Shown here piece by piece: positions 8,175 to 16,757 of a DNA stretch of 64,000 nt. The translations under genes were made by a program, and so were the position numbers. Position 1 is the first letter of the stretch; every line of letters begins with the position of its first letter. The notes under the pieces were generated by a model. That model had not been told where the DNA came from. It saw only the letters and a list, made by a program, of their open reading frames with translations, and did not search any database. Source of the DNA: Burkholderia catarinensis (GTDB lineage Bacteria; Pseudomonadota; Gammaproteobacteria; Burkholderiales; Burkholderiaceae); contig NZ_MDEQ02000009.1 in assembly GCF_001883705.2 (NCBI RefSeq), positions 62,001 through 126,000 on the forward strand, given 5' to 3'.

Positions 8175-10997
8175 CTATCGAAGCCCTGCAGGCTGGTTTT
8201 GGGTCGCGAGCGCCAGCCGGACGACATCCGGTGTGGCGGGGGCTTCGCGGATGCGTACGCCGGTCGCGTGATGGATGGCATTCAGGATGGCCGCCGCCGT
8301 GGGGACCAGCGCCGGCTCGCCAATGCCTTTTGCCCCGTAGGGGCCGACGGCCGTCGGCGCTTCGATGAAAATCGACTGCACGTCGGGCATGTCATGCACC
8401 GTCGGAATCACATACTCATGCAGATTGTTGTACTGCCCGGGGTGATACTTCTCCATCAGCGCCATGCCGATGCCTTGTGCCACCGCGCCTTCGATCTGAC
8501 CTTCGAGCAGCGTCGGATTGACCATTCTGCCCACGTCGTGCGCGGCCACGACCTTGAGTACCCGGACCCGCCCGCTCTCGCAGTCCACCGCGACTTCGGC
8601 CATCTGCGCGCCGAACGCGTAGGTGGCGTAAGGCGTGCCTTGCCCCGACGCATCGAGCGACGTCGTGGGGGGATCGAAGCTTTCTTCCGCCGCGATGACG
8701 TAGCCGTGCGCATCGATCGGCAGCGTTCGGAGATCCAGTGCAGTGCCGTTGACGGCAATCCCGCGCGTATCGGACGAAATCCGCGCATCGGGTGCCGCGC
8801 CTGCCAGTGCGAGCAGCCGGTGACGCAGTGTCGTTCCGGCCAGGAAGGCCGCTCGACCGGTGATGAACGTCTGGCGCGACGCCGACGTGCGGCCGCAATC
8901 GGGCGTCAACGCGGTGTCCGGTCCGACGAATTGCAGCCGATCGACCGGTACGCCCAGCGCATCGGCCGCGATTTGCGGAATGACGGTGTTCGCGCCCTGG
9001 CCGGCATCCACGGCACCCTGGTGCAGGACGATCGTGCCGTCGGGCCGGATGCCGAAGCGGACGGTCGACGGGTTCGGCAATGCGGTGTTGCCGCAACCGT
9101 AGAAGAACGCCGCCAGGCCGACGCCATGGCGAAGGTGGCCCGGCGCCGCCGCATTCAGCGTGGCGATCCGGGCGTGCGCGTCACGCCACGCCGGTCGCAG
9201 TGCATCGAGGCAGGCGACGAGACCCACGCTGTCGTCCAGGACTTGCCCGGTCGGCAGCGTGTCCCCCGGCCGCAGCGCGTTCATCGCGCGAAACTCGAGC
9301 GGATCGATGCCGGTCGTGAACGCCAGCTCGTCGATGAGTTGTTCCTGGGACATCGTCGTTTGCGGTACGCCAAAGCCCCGGAATGCGCCCGCGGCCGTGA
9401 CGTGCGTATGAATCGCACGTGCACGCGCCGTGTAGTGGGGAATGACATATGGGCCGCCGGCATGCACCGGTACCCGATTGGCGACGGCCGTGCCCCAGGA
9501 CGCGAATGCGCCGGTATTGAAGTCGGCGTCGAACGTCACGGCACGGAGCCGGCCATCGGCATCGGCGGCCATGCTCGACGTCATTCGGCCGGGATGGCGC
9601 TTGGTCGATGTGGCCATCGATTCCTCGCGCGAGAACACCATCGCGACGGGCTTGTCGAGATGCCAGGCCGCGATCGCGAGCAGCGGCTGGACCGTCATGT
9701 CGAGCTTGCCGCCGAAACCGCCGCCGACCGCGGTCGCCACGACGCGCACCCGCTCTGGCGGGACGGCAAGAATGCGTGCGAGATCGCCGCGATGCGGATG
9801 CGGCGCCTGCGTGGACGAATGGATTTCGATGGTGTCGCCCACGCGTCGCGCCCAGCCGGCCTCGGGCTCGAGGTATGCGTGCTCGACGAAACTGGATTCG
9901 AACGTTGCGCTCACGACGTGACGGGCGCCTTGCATCGCGCGTTCCGGGTCGCCGCGGCGCACCAGCCCCTCGATCAGCACGTTGCCGAGACGATCGGCGT
10001 GCAACTGCGGGCTTTCGTCCAGCACGGCATCGGCGATCGCGAGAACCGGCTTCAGCGGTTCCCAGCTCACCGGAAAGCGGTCCAGGTCGAGCGCCGCGAT
10101 GGCGGCGCGCTCGCCGACCACCAGCGCCACGGCCTCGAGATGGTGGCGCGTCTCCGTCTCCGGCAGGACGGGCTGATCCGCGTACGGTGTCGCGACACCG
10201 TGCAGATTCATGCCGGGCACATCGGCGTGGGTGAGGATGCGATGCACGCCCGGATGGGCATCGACAAAAGCGTCGAGGTCGCCGAACGCGAAACGCGCGC
10301 GGTGATGCGGACAGCGGACCGCGCGCAGGAACAGGCTGTCGGCCGGATAGTCGTCGGCGCCGAAACGCTGGCTGCCATCGACCTTTTCGGGCCCGTCGAG
10401 GCGCGTCAGCGGTACGCCGACGGACGGCCCTTCGGACGGGGCAACCGTCCGGCACCGCGCGGCGGCGCCGCATCCCACCTCGGTCACGGCGTCGACGATC
10501 TTCTGATAGCCCGTGCATCGGCACAGCACGCCGTCGATGGCGGCCCGCGCACCGGCGCGGTCGGTCACCTGGCCGGCGTCGATTGCCGCCGCCGATGCCG
10601 TGAGCATGCCGGGCGTGCAAAAGCCGCATTGCACCGCCTGATGCGCGAGAAACGCCTCCTGCAGGCGGCCGCCGCATCGGGTGCCGTCGGCGAGGCCTTC
10701 GACGGTGACGACACGGCGTCCCGCCACCTGTCCCACCGGAATCAGGCACGCGTAACGCGCGTCGCCATCGACGATCACGGTGCAGCTGCCGCAGTCGCCC
10801 TGGCGGCAACCTTCCTTGGTGCCGAACTGGCGCAGGTCCGCGCGCAGATGGTCGACGAGCCGCTGCGAGTGGTCTGTCGGCAGGCTCCGCCGCGTGCCGT
10901 TGAGTTCGAACCAGTCCGGTTCCGGCGAAACCGGCGTGTTGCCGTCCGCGGTGGTGTCGCGAACGTCGGCAAGCGGGTCAAGCAGGGGATGCGCCAC
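8175..10997 (-). CDS. molybdo-hydroxylase, fused [2Fe-2S] and molybdopterin subunit (xanthine dehydrogenase family)
   Basis: Fusion of 940 residues. Residues 30-95 are a plant-ferredoxin [2Fe-2S] domain with CRQGDCGSC (Cys 64, 69, 72) and Cys 84; residues 100-170 are the second [2Fe-2S] domain with CGFCTPGM (124, 127) and CRCTGY (159, 161). From about 190 on it is the molybdopterin subunit: a hammerhead domain, AFRGFGVPQTT, DAGQGANT, and the catalytic glutamate in GAKGIGEPAL. Start is GTG at 10997, behind CGAGGAG; the longer frame upstream lies inside the FAD gene. It overlaps the FAD-subunit gene by 20 bases. The family hydroxylates N-heterocycles, aldehydes or CoA-bound aromatics; which one is unknown. 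In most relatives the FeS and Mo parts are separate chains. Confidence 0.9.
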   Translation of the reverse strand: MAHPLLDPLADVRDTTADGNTPVSPEPDWFELNGTRRSLPTDHSQRLVDHLRADLRQFGTKEGCRQGDCGSCTVIVDGDARYACLIPVGQVAGRRVVTVEGLADGTRCGGRLQEAFLAHQAVQCGFCTPGMLTASAAAIDAGQVTDRAGARAAIDGVLCRCTGYQKIVDAVTEVGCGAAARCRTVAPSEGPSVGVPLTRLDGPEKVDGSQRFGADDYPADSLFLRAVRCPHHRARFAFGDLDAFVDAHPGVHRILTHADVPGMNLHGVATPYADQPVLPETETRHHLEAVALVVGERAAIAALDLDRFPVSWEPLKPVLAIADAVLDESPQLHADRLGNVLIEGLVRRGDPERAMQGARHVVSATFESSFVEHAYLEPEAGWARRVGDTIEIHSSTQAPHPHRGDLARILAVPPERVRVVATAVGGGFGGKLDMTVQPLLAIAAWHLDKPVAMVFSREESMATSTKRHPGRMTSSMAADADGRLRAVTFDADFNTGAFASWGTAVANRVPVHAGGPYVIPHYTARARAIHTHVTAAGAFRGFGVPQTTMSQEQLIDELAFTTGIDPLEFRAMNALRPGDTLPTGQVLDDSVGLVACLDALRPAWRDAHARIATLNAAAPGHLRHGVGLAAFFYGCGNTALPNPSTVRFGIRPDGTIVLHQGAVDAGQGANTVIPQIAADALGVPVDRLQFVGPDTALTPDCGRTSASRQTFITGRAAFLAGTTLRHRLLALAGAAPDARISSDTRGIAVNGTALDLRTLPIDAHGYVIAAEESFDPPTTSLDASGQGTPYATYAFGAQMAEVAVDCESGRVRVLKVVAAHDVGRMVNPTLLEGQIEGAVAQGIGMALMEKYHPGQYNNLHEYVIPTVHDMPDVQSIFIEAPTAVGPYGAKGIGEPALVPTAAAILNAIHHATGVRIREAPATPDVVRLALATQNQPAGLR

Positions 10998-11832
10998 GTG
11001 CGTTCTCCTCGATGCAGCATGTGAAAGCGCGCGTGACCGCCAGCCGCGCGAGATGAATGCGATGCAACGCGGTCGCCCGGCAGTCGTCGACCGGAGACAG
11101 CTCCGCAAGAGGTGCCGCTGCGATCACGCCGGCCAGTTCGTCGAGCCGCCGGCCCGCCAGTGCCGCCTCGAGCGCCCGCATCCGGCGCGCAACGCCGGAT
11201 GCGCCGCCGACGGCAACGGCGGCCGCCTCCACCGTACCGTCCGCGCACACGCGCAGCTGCGCGGCGGCCGACACGACGGCGATCGCCGAGCCGTCGCGAT
11301 TCGTGCATTTGATGAACGACGTGCGGTCGTGCGTGCGCGGTTGCGCAAACAGCACGGCAACCAGCAGTTCGTCCGCATGCAGCGCGGTCCGGCCGTTGCC
11401 GAGCAGGAACTCGGCCAACGGCAGGCGGCGCCCGCCCCGCAGGCTCGCCAGCTCGACGCGAGCGTCGAGCGCCAGCAGCGCGGGAATACCGTCCGCCACC
11501 GGCGACGCATGGCATACGTTTCCGCCGATCGTGCCCTGGACGCGAATCTGCCGGGGGCCGACGCAAGCGGCCGCCTCCGTCAGCGCCACGGGCAACCATG
11601 CCGTCCGGGCGATGGCTTCCCAGGTGGTCGCCGCGCCGATGCGGATGACGCCGTCGTGCTGCTCGATGGCGCGCAAGGCGTCGATGCGGCTGATATCCAC
11701 CCAGGCCGATCGGGCGGGCACGAGGCCGATATCGGCAAAGGCGTCGGTGGCCCCGCAAACGATGCGTGGCCGAGGCTGTGCCGCAAGGCTGCCGAGCACT
11801 TCGTCGATGGTGTTGGCGCGAAGATAGTTCAT
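10978..11832 (-). CDS. molybdo-hydroxylase FAD-binding subunit
   Basis: Flavin subunit of 284 residues that passes electrons from the FeS clusters to the acceptor. It has the expected VAO-type FAD motifs: CGATDAFAD near residue 28, then QGTIGGNVCHASPVADGIPALLALDA (about 98-123, named here by its ends), followed by the CO-dehydrogenase flavoprotein C-terminal domain. It ends inside the first codons of the FeS-Mo gene, which indicates translational coupling and a shared complex. It begins 57 bases after the TetR gene on the same strand. The start lacks a clear ribosome binding site. Confidence 0.88.
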   Translation of the reverse strand: MNYLRANTIDEVLGSLAAQPRPRIVCGATDAFADIGLVPARSAWVDISRIDALRAIEQHDGVIRIGAATTWEAIARTAWLPVALTEAAACVGPRQIRVQGTIGGNVCHASPVADGIPALLALDARVELASLRGGRRLPLAEFLLGNGRTALHADELLVAVLFAQPRTHDRTSFIKCTNRDGSAIAVVSAAAQLRVCADGTVEAAAVAVGGASGVARRMRALEAALAGRRLDELAGVIAAAPLAELSPVDDCRATALHRIHLARLAVTRAFTCCIEENARGASPA

Positions 11833-11889
11833 CGCAAGGGGGCCTGCATCCTGATGGTCACGAGGGTCGATATTGGCGCCGGCACACGC

Positions 11890-12567
11890 TCAATCATCGG
11901 TCGATGGATCCTTGCGGACCACCCGCAGCACGCTGTCGATCACGAACGTCTCCCAATGGCGCACGGCATCCGGCGCATTCAGTTCCTCCCCGAGGAACGC
12001 GGACAACGTATACAGGTTCGACGTATAAAAATACGCGGTCGAGATGATCAGCAGGAAAACGTCGCGCGCCCTCAGCCCCTTGCGAAACAGGCCTTGTTCG
12101 ACGCCGTTCTCGAGAATCTTCGCGATGATCTCTACCGCATGCGACGAATACTCGCCCCGGCGCTCGAGCTTGGACAAGTGCTTGCCCTTGTGCAGGTTCT
12201 CCGTGTTGAGCAGCGTGATGAAATCGGGATTGCGCCAATAATAGTCCAGCTTGAAGCGAATCACGGATTTGAGCGCTTCCACGGGGTTCGAAGCATCGGG
12301 CGCCATTTTGAGTTCCGCCTCGTCCATCCGTCGATAGATGCCTTCGAGCACCGCAACGAACAGCCCCTCCTTGCTCCCGTAGTAGTAGTAGATCATCCGG
12401 TCATAGGATTTCGCCAGCCTGGAAATCCTTTCCACGCTGCCGCCTTCGTAGCCGTAGCGCGCGAAGACCTTGGTCGCCGCGCGCAGGATCTTGTCACGGG
12501 TTTCCTGTGCCGCTGCCTCCCGGACACCGGTTCCGCGCACAGTCTTGCCTTTTGCTGCTTGAGCCAT
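11890..12567 (-). CDS. TetR family transcriptional regulator
   Basis: Regulator of 225 residues. The N-terminal helix-turn-helix runs ETRDKILRAATKVFARYGYE to YYYYGSKEGLFVAVLEG (about residues 20-75); the rest is an all-helical ligand-binding domain. ATG at 12567 follows AGGAACG; the ORF extends further upstream but without a ribosome binding site. It is the first gene before the molybdo-hydroxylase operon on the same strand and likely controls it in response to the substrate. A direct repeat CTACGGA (12664-12670 and 12673-12679) upstream of the gene is a possible operator, weakly supported. Confidence 0.88.
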   Translation of the reverse strand: MAQAAKGKTVRGTGVREAAAQETRDKILRAATKVFARYGYEGGSVERISRLAKSYDRMIYYYYGSKEGLFVAVLEGIYRRMDEAELKMAPDASNPVEALKSVIRFKLDYYWRNPDFITLLNTENLHKGKHLSKLERRGEYSSHAVEIIAKILENGVEQGLFRKGLRARDVFLLIISTAYFYTSNLYTLSAFLGEELNAPDAVRHWETFVIDSVLRVVRKDPSTDD

Positions 12568-12899
12568 ACCGTTCCTATGGCGGCCGACAACCTGGCCATG
12601 CCGCCTGAAAAAAACTCTCAATAGCGGGATTCCGTGTTTTTTGTACAGGGAACGCTACATGAACTACGGATTCTACGGAACTCTTGGCGTGTCCGCAACA
12701 TGACATAAATGTATCGTAAATTCAAAGAGTTATATTTGACTTCGACGGCCGGGTGGCCAGCATCGCGAGCGCACGTCCGACATCTTCACGTTTTTATTTT
12801 GAGAAAGTGCTGCTACCATTCGTTTGTGGAGTACTCACTACATGAAATGTCAATTTCAGGTTGGCAGAGGCCGATGCCCGGTAAGCAGGAGATAGACGC
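12568..12899. other. divergent intergenic region between tetR and GAF histidine kinase genes
   Basis: This 332-base stretch is clearly richer in A and T than its surroundings. It must hold the promoters of the TetR/hydroxylase operon and of the kinase gene. Visible are a direct repeat CTACGGA at 12664 and 12673, and CAGGAGATAG directly before the kinase start as ribosome binding site. A 64-codon open frame from 12709 lacks coding character and runs into the kinase start. No gene, hairpin terminator or IS end was recognised. Confidence 0.5.
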
Positions 12900-14312
12900 A
12901 TGAACAACGAACTCGACGATTCCTGCAGCGCTTTCGCTGCGCGGACTTCCTGGAAATCGCTCTCCGACGCGAGCGGCCCTGAAACGACCCCGGTCTTTGA
13001 GGAACTCATGTCTCAATCGCTGCCCGCACTGGACATGCATGTGTTGCGCCAGGTTTCCCACATGATGGCGGACGAGGTTCCGCCCGCGACGCGCGTCGGG
13101 AAATTGCTCGAGGCTGCGATACAGGGTACGGCAGCGACGTGGGGCGTGATTGCGGTCATGCGCGAAGGCGGCTGGGAGGGGGCCGCCGGTGCGACGGCGG
13201 CGGATGCGCCGCACGTGGAGCGACTGCCGGTCGACCGGTTGCCGCTCCCGATCATTGCCGCCGCCGTCCATCTGCGCAACGGACTGGTGCTGCCCGATGC
13301 CTGCTCTGCCGACCATTGGCGGACGGACGACTATGTGCGCCGTCGCAAGCCGCGCTCGGTGATCTGCGTGCCGATACGGTGCAATGGCGCATTGATGGGG
13401 GCACTGTATCTGGAACACGGGGGCTTGCCTGGGGTCTTTACGCCGGCGAATACCGCGTTGGTCGAGATCATTGCGCTGCATGCCGGGTTCGTTCTGGAGA
13501 ACCTGCGTCTGCACGACGAGCTTGCCGCTCGGCAGGCACGCGCGGACAGCATCGCGGCAAGGATCGGCGACACGCCTTCCGACGCGGATCGTGCCGAGCG
13601 GCTGAAGGCCTACGGCGAGCTGGCGGCCTCGATCGTGCATGAAGTCGCGCAACCGATCACGGCAATCGACACTTCCGCGCGCGCGGGGCTGAAGTGGCTC
13701 GATCGCGGCGCGCCGAACCTCGACGCCGCGCGCGAGATGTTCGCCCACATCTGCGCGTGCGCCGAGCGCGCGCGCACCATCATCCGCGCGCTGCGCGCCA
13801 ACGCACGGCACGAAGCGCCCGCGTTCGCAACGTTCGATCTTGCCGAAGCGCTTTCCGAGGCGGCCGAGATCATGGCAAGCACGCTGGATGCGATGAAGGT
13901 GAGCTTGCGCGTCGACGGACTCGAGTCCCCGCTGCCGATGCGCGGCGAACGCATTCCGCTGCAGCAGGCCGTCATCGGCCTGCTGATGAACGGCGCGGAA
14001 TCGATGCTGTGCATCCCCGAGGAGCGCCGCGTACTCGTGCTGGCGTGCGAAGCCGTTCAGGATGGCTTGCGCATTCGGATCGACGATAGCGGCGACGGCA
14101 TCGATCCGCGATTGGCGCAACACATCTTCGAACCGCTGTTCACCACCAAGCCGCACGGCATGGGCATGGGCCTTTCCATCTGCAAGTCGATCGTGGATGC
14201 GCACGATGGTCAACTGGCACTGACGCCGCGCGTCGAAGGCGGCACGCGCGCAATGGTGACGCTCCCGCGTTTTCCGGTTGACGGTGCCGCGGCCGCGCAT
14301 CAGGCGGCGTGA
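12900..14312 (+). CDS. GAF-domain sensor histidine kinase, FixL/TodS-like
   Basis: Soluble kinase of 470 residues with no membrane segment. A GAF domain spans about residues 55-205 (ending in GALMGALYLEHGGLPGVFTP), a short coiled linker follows, then the dimerisation/phosphoacceptor helix with SIVHEVAQPITAIDTSA (His about 247), the N box LMNGAESM, the G1 box DDSGDGIDP and G2 box GMGMGLSICKSIVDAH. The HE-x-QP form is typical of FixL-, DctB- and TodS-type kinases that pair with FixJ/NarL-type regulators. The protein is closely similar along its length to the last 420 residues of the giant protein at 18140. No response regulator adjoins it; the nearest is at 23298. Confidence 0.9.
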   Translation: MNNELDDSCSAFAARTSWKSLSDASGPETTPVFEELMSQSLPALDMHVLRQVSHMMADEVPPATRVGKLLEAAIQGTAATWGVIAVMREGGWEGAAGATAADAPHVERLPVDRLPLPIIAAAVHLRNGLVLPDACSADHWRTDDYVRRRKPRSVICVPIRCNGALMGALYLEHGGLPGVFTPANTALVEIIALHAGFVLENLRLHDELAARQARADSIAARIGDTPSDADRAERLKAYGELAASIVHEVAQPITAIDTSARAGLKWLDRGAPNLDAAREMFAHICACAERARTIIRALRANARHEAPAFATFDLAEALSEAAEIMASTLDAMKVSLRVDGLESPLPMRGERIPLQQAVIGLLMNGAESMLCIPEERRVLVLACEAVQDGLRIRIDDSGDGIDPRLAQHIFEPLFTTKPHGMGMGLSICKSIVDAHDGQLALTPRVEGGTRAMVTLPRFPVDGAAAAHQAA

Positions 14313-14344
14313 TGCGCAGCGACGCGTGCAGTCATTTCCGCAGC

Positions 14345-14363
14345 CTATACGAACGTATGCGGC
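14345..14363. promoter_or_regulatory. candidate response-regulator box 1 (ATAC-N4-GTAT)
   Basis: CTATACGAACGTATGCGGC contains the inverted repeat ATAC-GAAC-GTAT. The identical 19 bases recur at 27554, and the same palindrome with another spacer occurs at 24171. The site lies 227 bases before the BON-protein gene and 33 bases after the GAF kinase gene. The half-site-N4-half-site form resembles boxes bound by TodT/StyR regulators (ATAAAC-N4-GTTTAT), relatives of the regulator encoded at 23298. Function is inferred. Confidence 0.5.
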
Positions 14364-14589
14364 CATCTATCCTGACGGGTCGTGCAGCTAGCTACAGATG
14401 CTATGGATGCCGGTGACGCTGCGCCTTATTCTGGTTCCACCGGTACACGAATCGCATCGGCAACGACTCGGGCGGCAGGTGATCGAGTCGGCTTCGCGAT
14501 GTGGCAATGATGCGATTCGCGTGCGTCGCGACGATGCACACGACCGGAACATGCGTGCCATTCGATACCAGCAACCCAAGGAACCCATC

Positions 14590-14967
14590 ATGAAAATTCG
14601 ACAAGTCATCCTGAATGGCGGTCTGGCGGCCGTCCTGCTCGCTTGCCTGCAACTGCAGGCATTTGCCGACGAAAGTGCCAATGCGGCGGGCACGGATGCC
14701 GCGGTGACGTCCACCCAGACGAAGAAGGCCACGCGTGCGGCCAATCGCGCGTTCTCGCGGTCGATTCAGAAAACGCTGTCGCGAACGAAGGGGCTGCAAG
14801 GGCAAGCGATCACGGTTTTCGGCAATGCCGCGACCGGACAGGTGACGCTGGCCGGCCAGGTGCAAACTGAAGACGAAGACCATCTCGCGGTCGAGTCGGC
14901 CAGGAAGATCCACGGCGTCAAATCGGTGAAAAGCGAGCTGATGCTGCGTGAGAAAGGCGGAGCCTGA
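14590..14967 (+). CDS. exported BON-domain protein
   Basis: Periplasmic protein of 125 residues. A signal peptide (MKIRQVILNGG to LQLQAFA, cleavage about residue 23) precedes a linker rich in Thr and Ala and one BON domain (about residues 60-122): GLQGQAITVFGNAATGQVTL, GQVQTEDEDHLAVESARKI and VKSVKSELML. BON domains such as those of OsmY bind membrane phospholipid or stabilise the envelope under stress. ATG at 14590 has AAGGAA before it; the frame continues upstream without a ribosome binding site. One of the two identical palindromic boxes lies upstream, so it is a candidate output of the neighbouring two-component system. Confidence 0.82.
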   Translation: MKIRQVILNGGLAAVLLACLQLQAFADESANAAGTDAAVTSTQTKKATRAANRAFSRSIQKTLSRTKGLQGQAITVFGNAATGQVTLAGQVQTEDEDHLAVESARKIHGVKSVKSELMLREKGGA

Positions 14968-15059
14968 GCGAGGGCGCATCGCGGGGCCGAATGACGGGGT
15001 ATCGGTGATTCGTGCGTCCGCTTTCACATGATCGATCCGATTGATTGGGAGAAGAGGTG

Positions 15060-15500
15060 ATGGTGATGTTGCATGAAGCGGACATCGTGGCTCGCACGTT
15101 GATCAATGTCCTCGATCCTTCGCAAGAACAACGCAGCGTTTGCTTGCAGGCGCAGCGCACCCGATACAAGGCGCGACGCCTCGGGCTGCGCCAATGGGAT
15201 GAGGGCGATGCGCGTGCGCGGGCCGAACCGCCTTTCAGAATAGCCGTGATGGAACGCCTTTCGTTGTCCATGATCAGTGTTTCATGGAGCGACTCGTGTT
15301 CAGGGCGGTATGCCGAGCAAATCTGGTGCAGGAGCCGCGCGCGTGTCCCGTCGATATGTGTGCTGACGGGGCGTGCGATACAACGCGGTGATCCGGTGTT
15401 TCGTCCGCGAGCGAGCGATGTCTGTCTGCCCGCCAACCGGCAGCGGATGATTCTTGCCGCGACCGTTCAACCATGTATCGATGCGGCCGACGCGATTTAG
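15060..15500 (+). CDS. DUF3331 domain protein (first copy)
   Basis: Small protein of 146 residues of the Burkholderia-typical DUF3331 family; function unknown. Conserved features shared with the second copy at 27088 are the opening EADIVARTLINVLDPS, ISVSWSDSCSG, EQIW, then CVLTGRAIQRGDPVFRP and ILAATV at the end. Start 15060 is chosen because it aligns with the start of the second copy; ATG 15066 has better spacing to GAGAAGAGG and is equally possible. No signal peptide or membrane segment. It sits between the BON and universal stress protein genes in a region of stress and signalling genes. Confidence 0.75.
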   Translation: MVMLHEADIVARTLINVLDPSQEQRSVCLQAQRTRYKARRLGLRQWDEGDARARAEPPFRIAVMERLSLSMISVSWSDSCSGRYAEQIWCRSRARVPSICVLTGRAIQRGDPVFRPRASDVCLPANRQRMILAATVQPCIDAADAI

Positions 15501-15539
15501 ACCGGGCGAATCGCGGACGAACGCGATCGCGCGTCGTCC

Positions 15540-15557
15540 GCGCGCATCGATGCGCGC
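15540..15557. terminator. perfect 18-base palindrome between convergent genes
   Basis: GCGCGCATC is followed directly by GATGCGCGC in the 62-base gap between the convergent DUF3331 and universal stress protein genes. It could form a stem of nine pairs in either transcript and is placed like a bidirectional terminator. There is no T-run. Confidence 0.42.
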
Positions 15558-15562
15558 CGGCG

Positions 15563-16021
15563 CTAGGTCGACGGGACCGTGACGACGATAAGCGCCGCAC
15601 CATGAAGGCGCTCGGCCAGATCGAAGTGAACGGGGCGCTCGCGCCACCAGCGAGCGAACCCGGTGCGGGCACGATATCCGACGACGATCATGTCCGCGCA
15701 GGTTGTCGACGCATGCGCCGCGATAGCATCGGCCGCGCGTCCGAACCGGAGATGGCCGCATGCGGCGATGCCGTCGTCCGTCAGTTTGCCGACCGCCCGT
15801 TGAAGATCGCGATGGGCGAATTCTTCCAGACGCTGATGGCCGAGCTCGCTGAGCAGTCCGGCCGACTGTGCGTTGGCGGTTACGTTGTCGACAATGGCGA
15901 CGACGTCGACCGTGGCCGACAATGCGCGAGAAAGCGACGCACACCGCGCGAGTGCGGCGTTTGCTTCGTTGGTTCCGTCATAGACGAGCAACATTCTGGA
16001 CAGCGATGACATCTTCGGCAT
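15563..16021 (-). CDS. universal stress protein (UspA family)
   Basis: Cytoplasmic USP domain of 152 residues: the opening strand RMLLVYDGTNEANAAL, a middle helix region, and the closing ADMIVVGYRARTGFARWW with the strand ALIVVTVP. The typical G-2x-G-9x-G-S/T nucleotide loop is degenerate here, with a Trp-rich loop instead, so ATP binding is uncertain. The start is chosen at 16021; ATG at 16012 is also possible and neither has a strong ribosome binding site. It lies downstream of the ECF sigma gene on the same strand, 193 bases apart, and may depend on it. Confidence 0.78.
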   Translation of the reverse strand: MPKMSSLSRMLLVYDGTNEANAALARCASLSRALSATVDVVAIVDNVTANAQSAGLLSELGHQRLEEFAHRDLQRAVGKLTDDGIAACGHLRFGRAADAIAAHASTTCADMIVVGYRARTGFARWWRERPVHFDLAERLHGAALIVVTVPST

Positions 16022-16214
16022 TGGTTGCGGGAATAAAGTCGCCCGTGGCGGGCACCGGTGCAAGCGGTCGGCGTTCGGCCACGTGCGCAGAAGCGGGTGC
16101 GGCTGCTTTCACTGAACACGCGATGGCCATCATTTATTCCAGTGCGATCCCCCGCGCCGGCGATCGTGTCGCTGCCGGTTCGCCTCGGCAGACACGCGAC
16201 GTCGCGCGTCGATG

Positions 16215-16757
16215 TCAGGTCTGCGCGTCGATACAATGTCCCGTCTCCATTCGTGATTCGCCGGATCCGTCGAACACCATGCGAAGCGCTTTGCGCGCGC
16301 GGGATATCCGGCTCATGATGGTGCCGACCGGTATGTCGAGCGTATCGGCTGCTTGCCGATAGCTGAGCCCATCGACGCTGACGAGCAGCAATACGGTGCG
16401 CTGGGATTCCGGCAGCCGCTCGACGGCGTCGATGATTTGCCGGATGGCCAGCCCGGTTTCGGGCGTGGAGCGGGGATCGGAGACCGTTTCCAGCAATGCG
16501 TCGCTCAGTTCGAGCACGAGGCGGTTGCGATGATTGCGTTGCCGCAGTTCATTGAGCCATATCGACTGGATGATCGAGAACATCCAGCTCACCGGCGACG
16601 TATCGGAGCGCAACTGATGAGCCCGCTCGAGTGCGCGAATGCATGCACGCTGGACGAGCTCTTCGGCATCGTACCGGTTACCGGAAATGCGCATCGCGAA
16701 CGACCACAGGCGCGGCAGCATATCGGGCAGCATCGTTGAAAGTTCGGTTTGCTCCAT
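16215..16757 (-). CDS. ECF-type RNA polymerase sigma factor (first copy)
   Basis: Sigma factor of 180 residues with region 2 (MLPRLWSFAMRISG, YDAEELVQRACIRALERA, WMFSIIQSIWLNELR, about residues 12-75) and region 4 (LPESQRTVLLLVSVDGLSYRQAADTL, IPVGTIMSRISRARKALR, about 115-165). It is strikingly similar to the second sigma factor at 32933, for example in PVSWMFSIIQS against PLSWMFSIVQS. Unlike that copy, no anti-sigma gene follows: the next gene on this strand is the universal stress protein. Control of its activity is therefore not evident. Confidence 0.88.
   Translation of the reverse strand: MEQTELSTMLPDMLPRLWSFAMRISGNRYDAEELVQRACIRALERAHQLRSDTSPVSWMFSIIQSIWLNELRQRNHRNRLVLELSDALLETVSDPRSTPETGLAIRQIIDAVERLPESQRTVLLLVSVDGLSYRQAADTLDIPVGTIMSRISRARKALRMVFDGSGESRMETGHCIDAQT

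Noticed and set aside
8136-11024. 962-codon plus-strand open frame
   Set aside because: Antisense to the FeS-molybdopterin subunit, whose cofactor motifs are all on the minus strand; the plus frame is Arg/His-rich without domains.
12709-12903. 64-codon frame before the GAF kinase gene
   Set aside because: A/T-rich, no ribosome binding site, runs into the kinase start and shows no domain.
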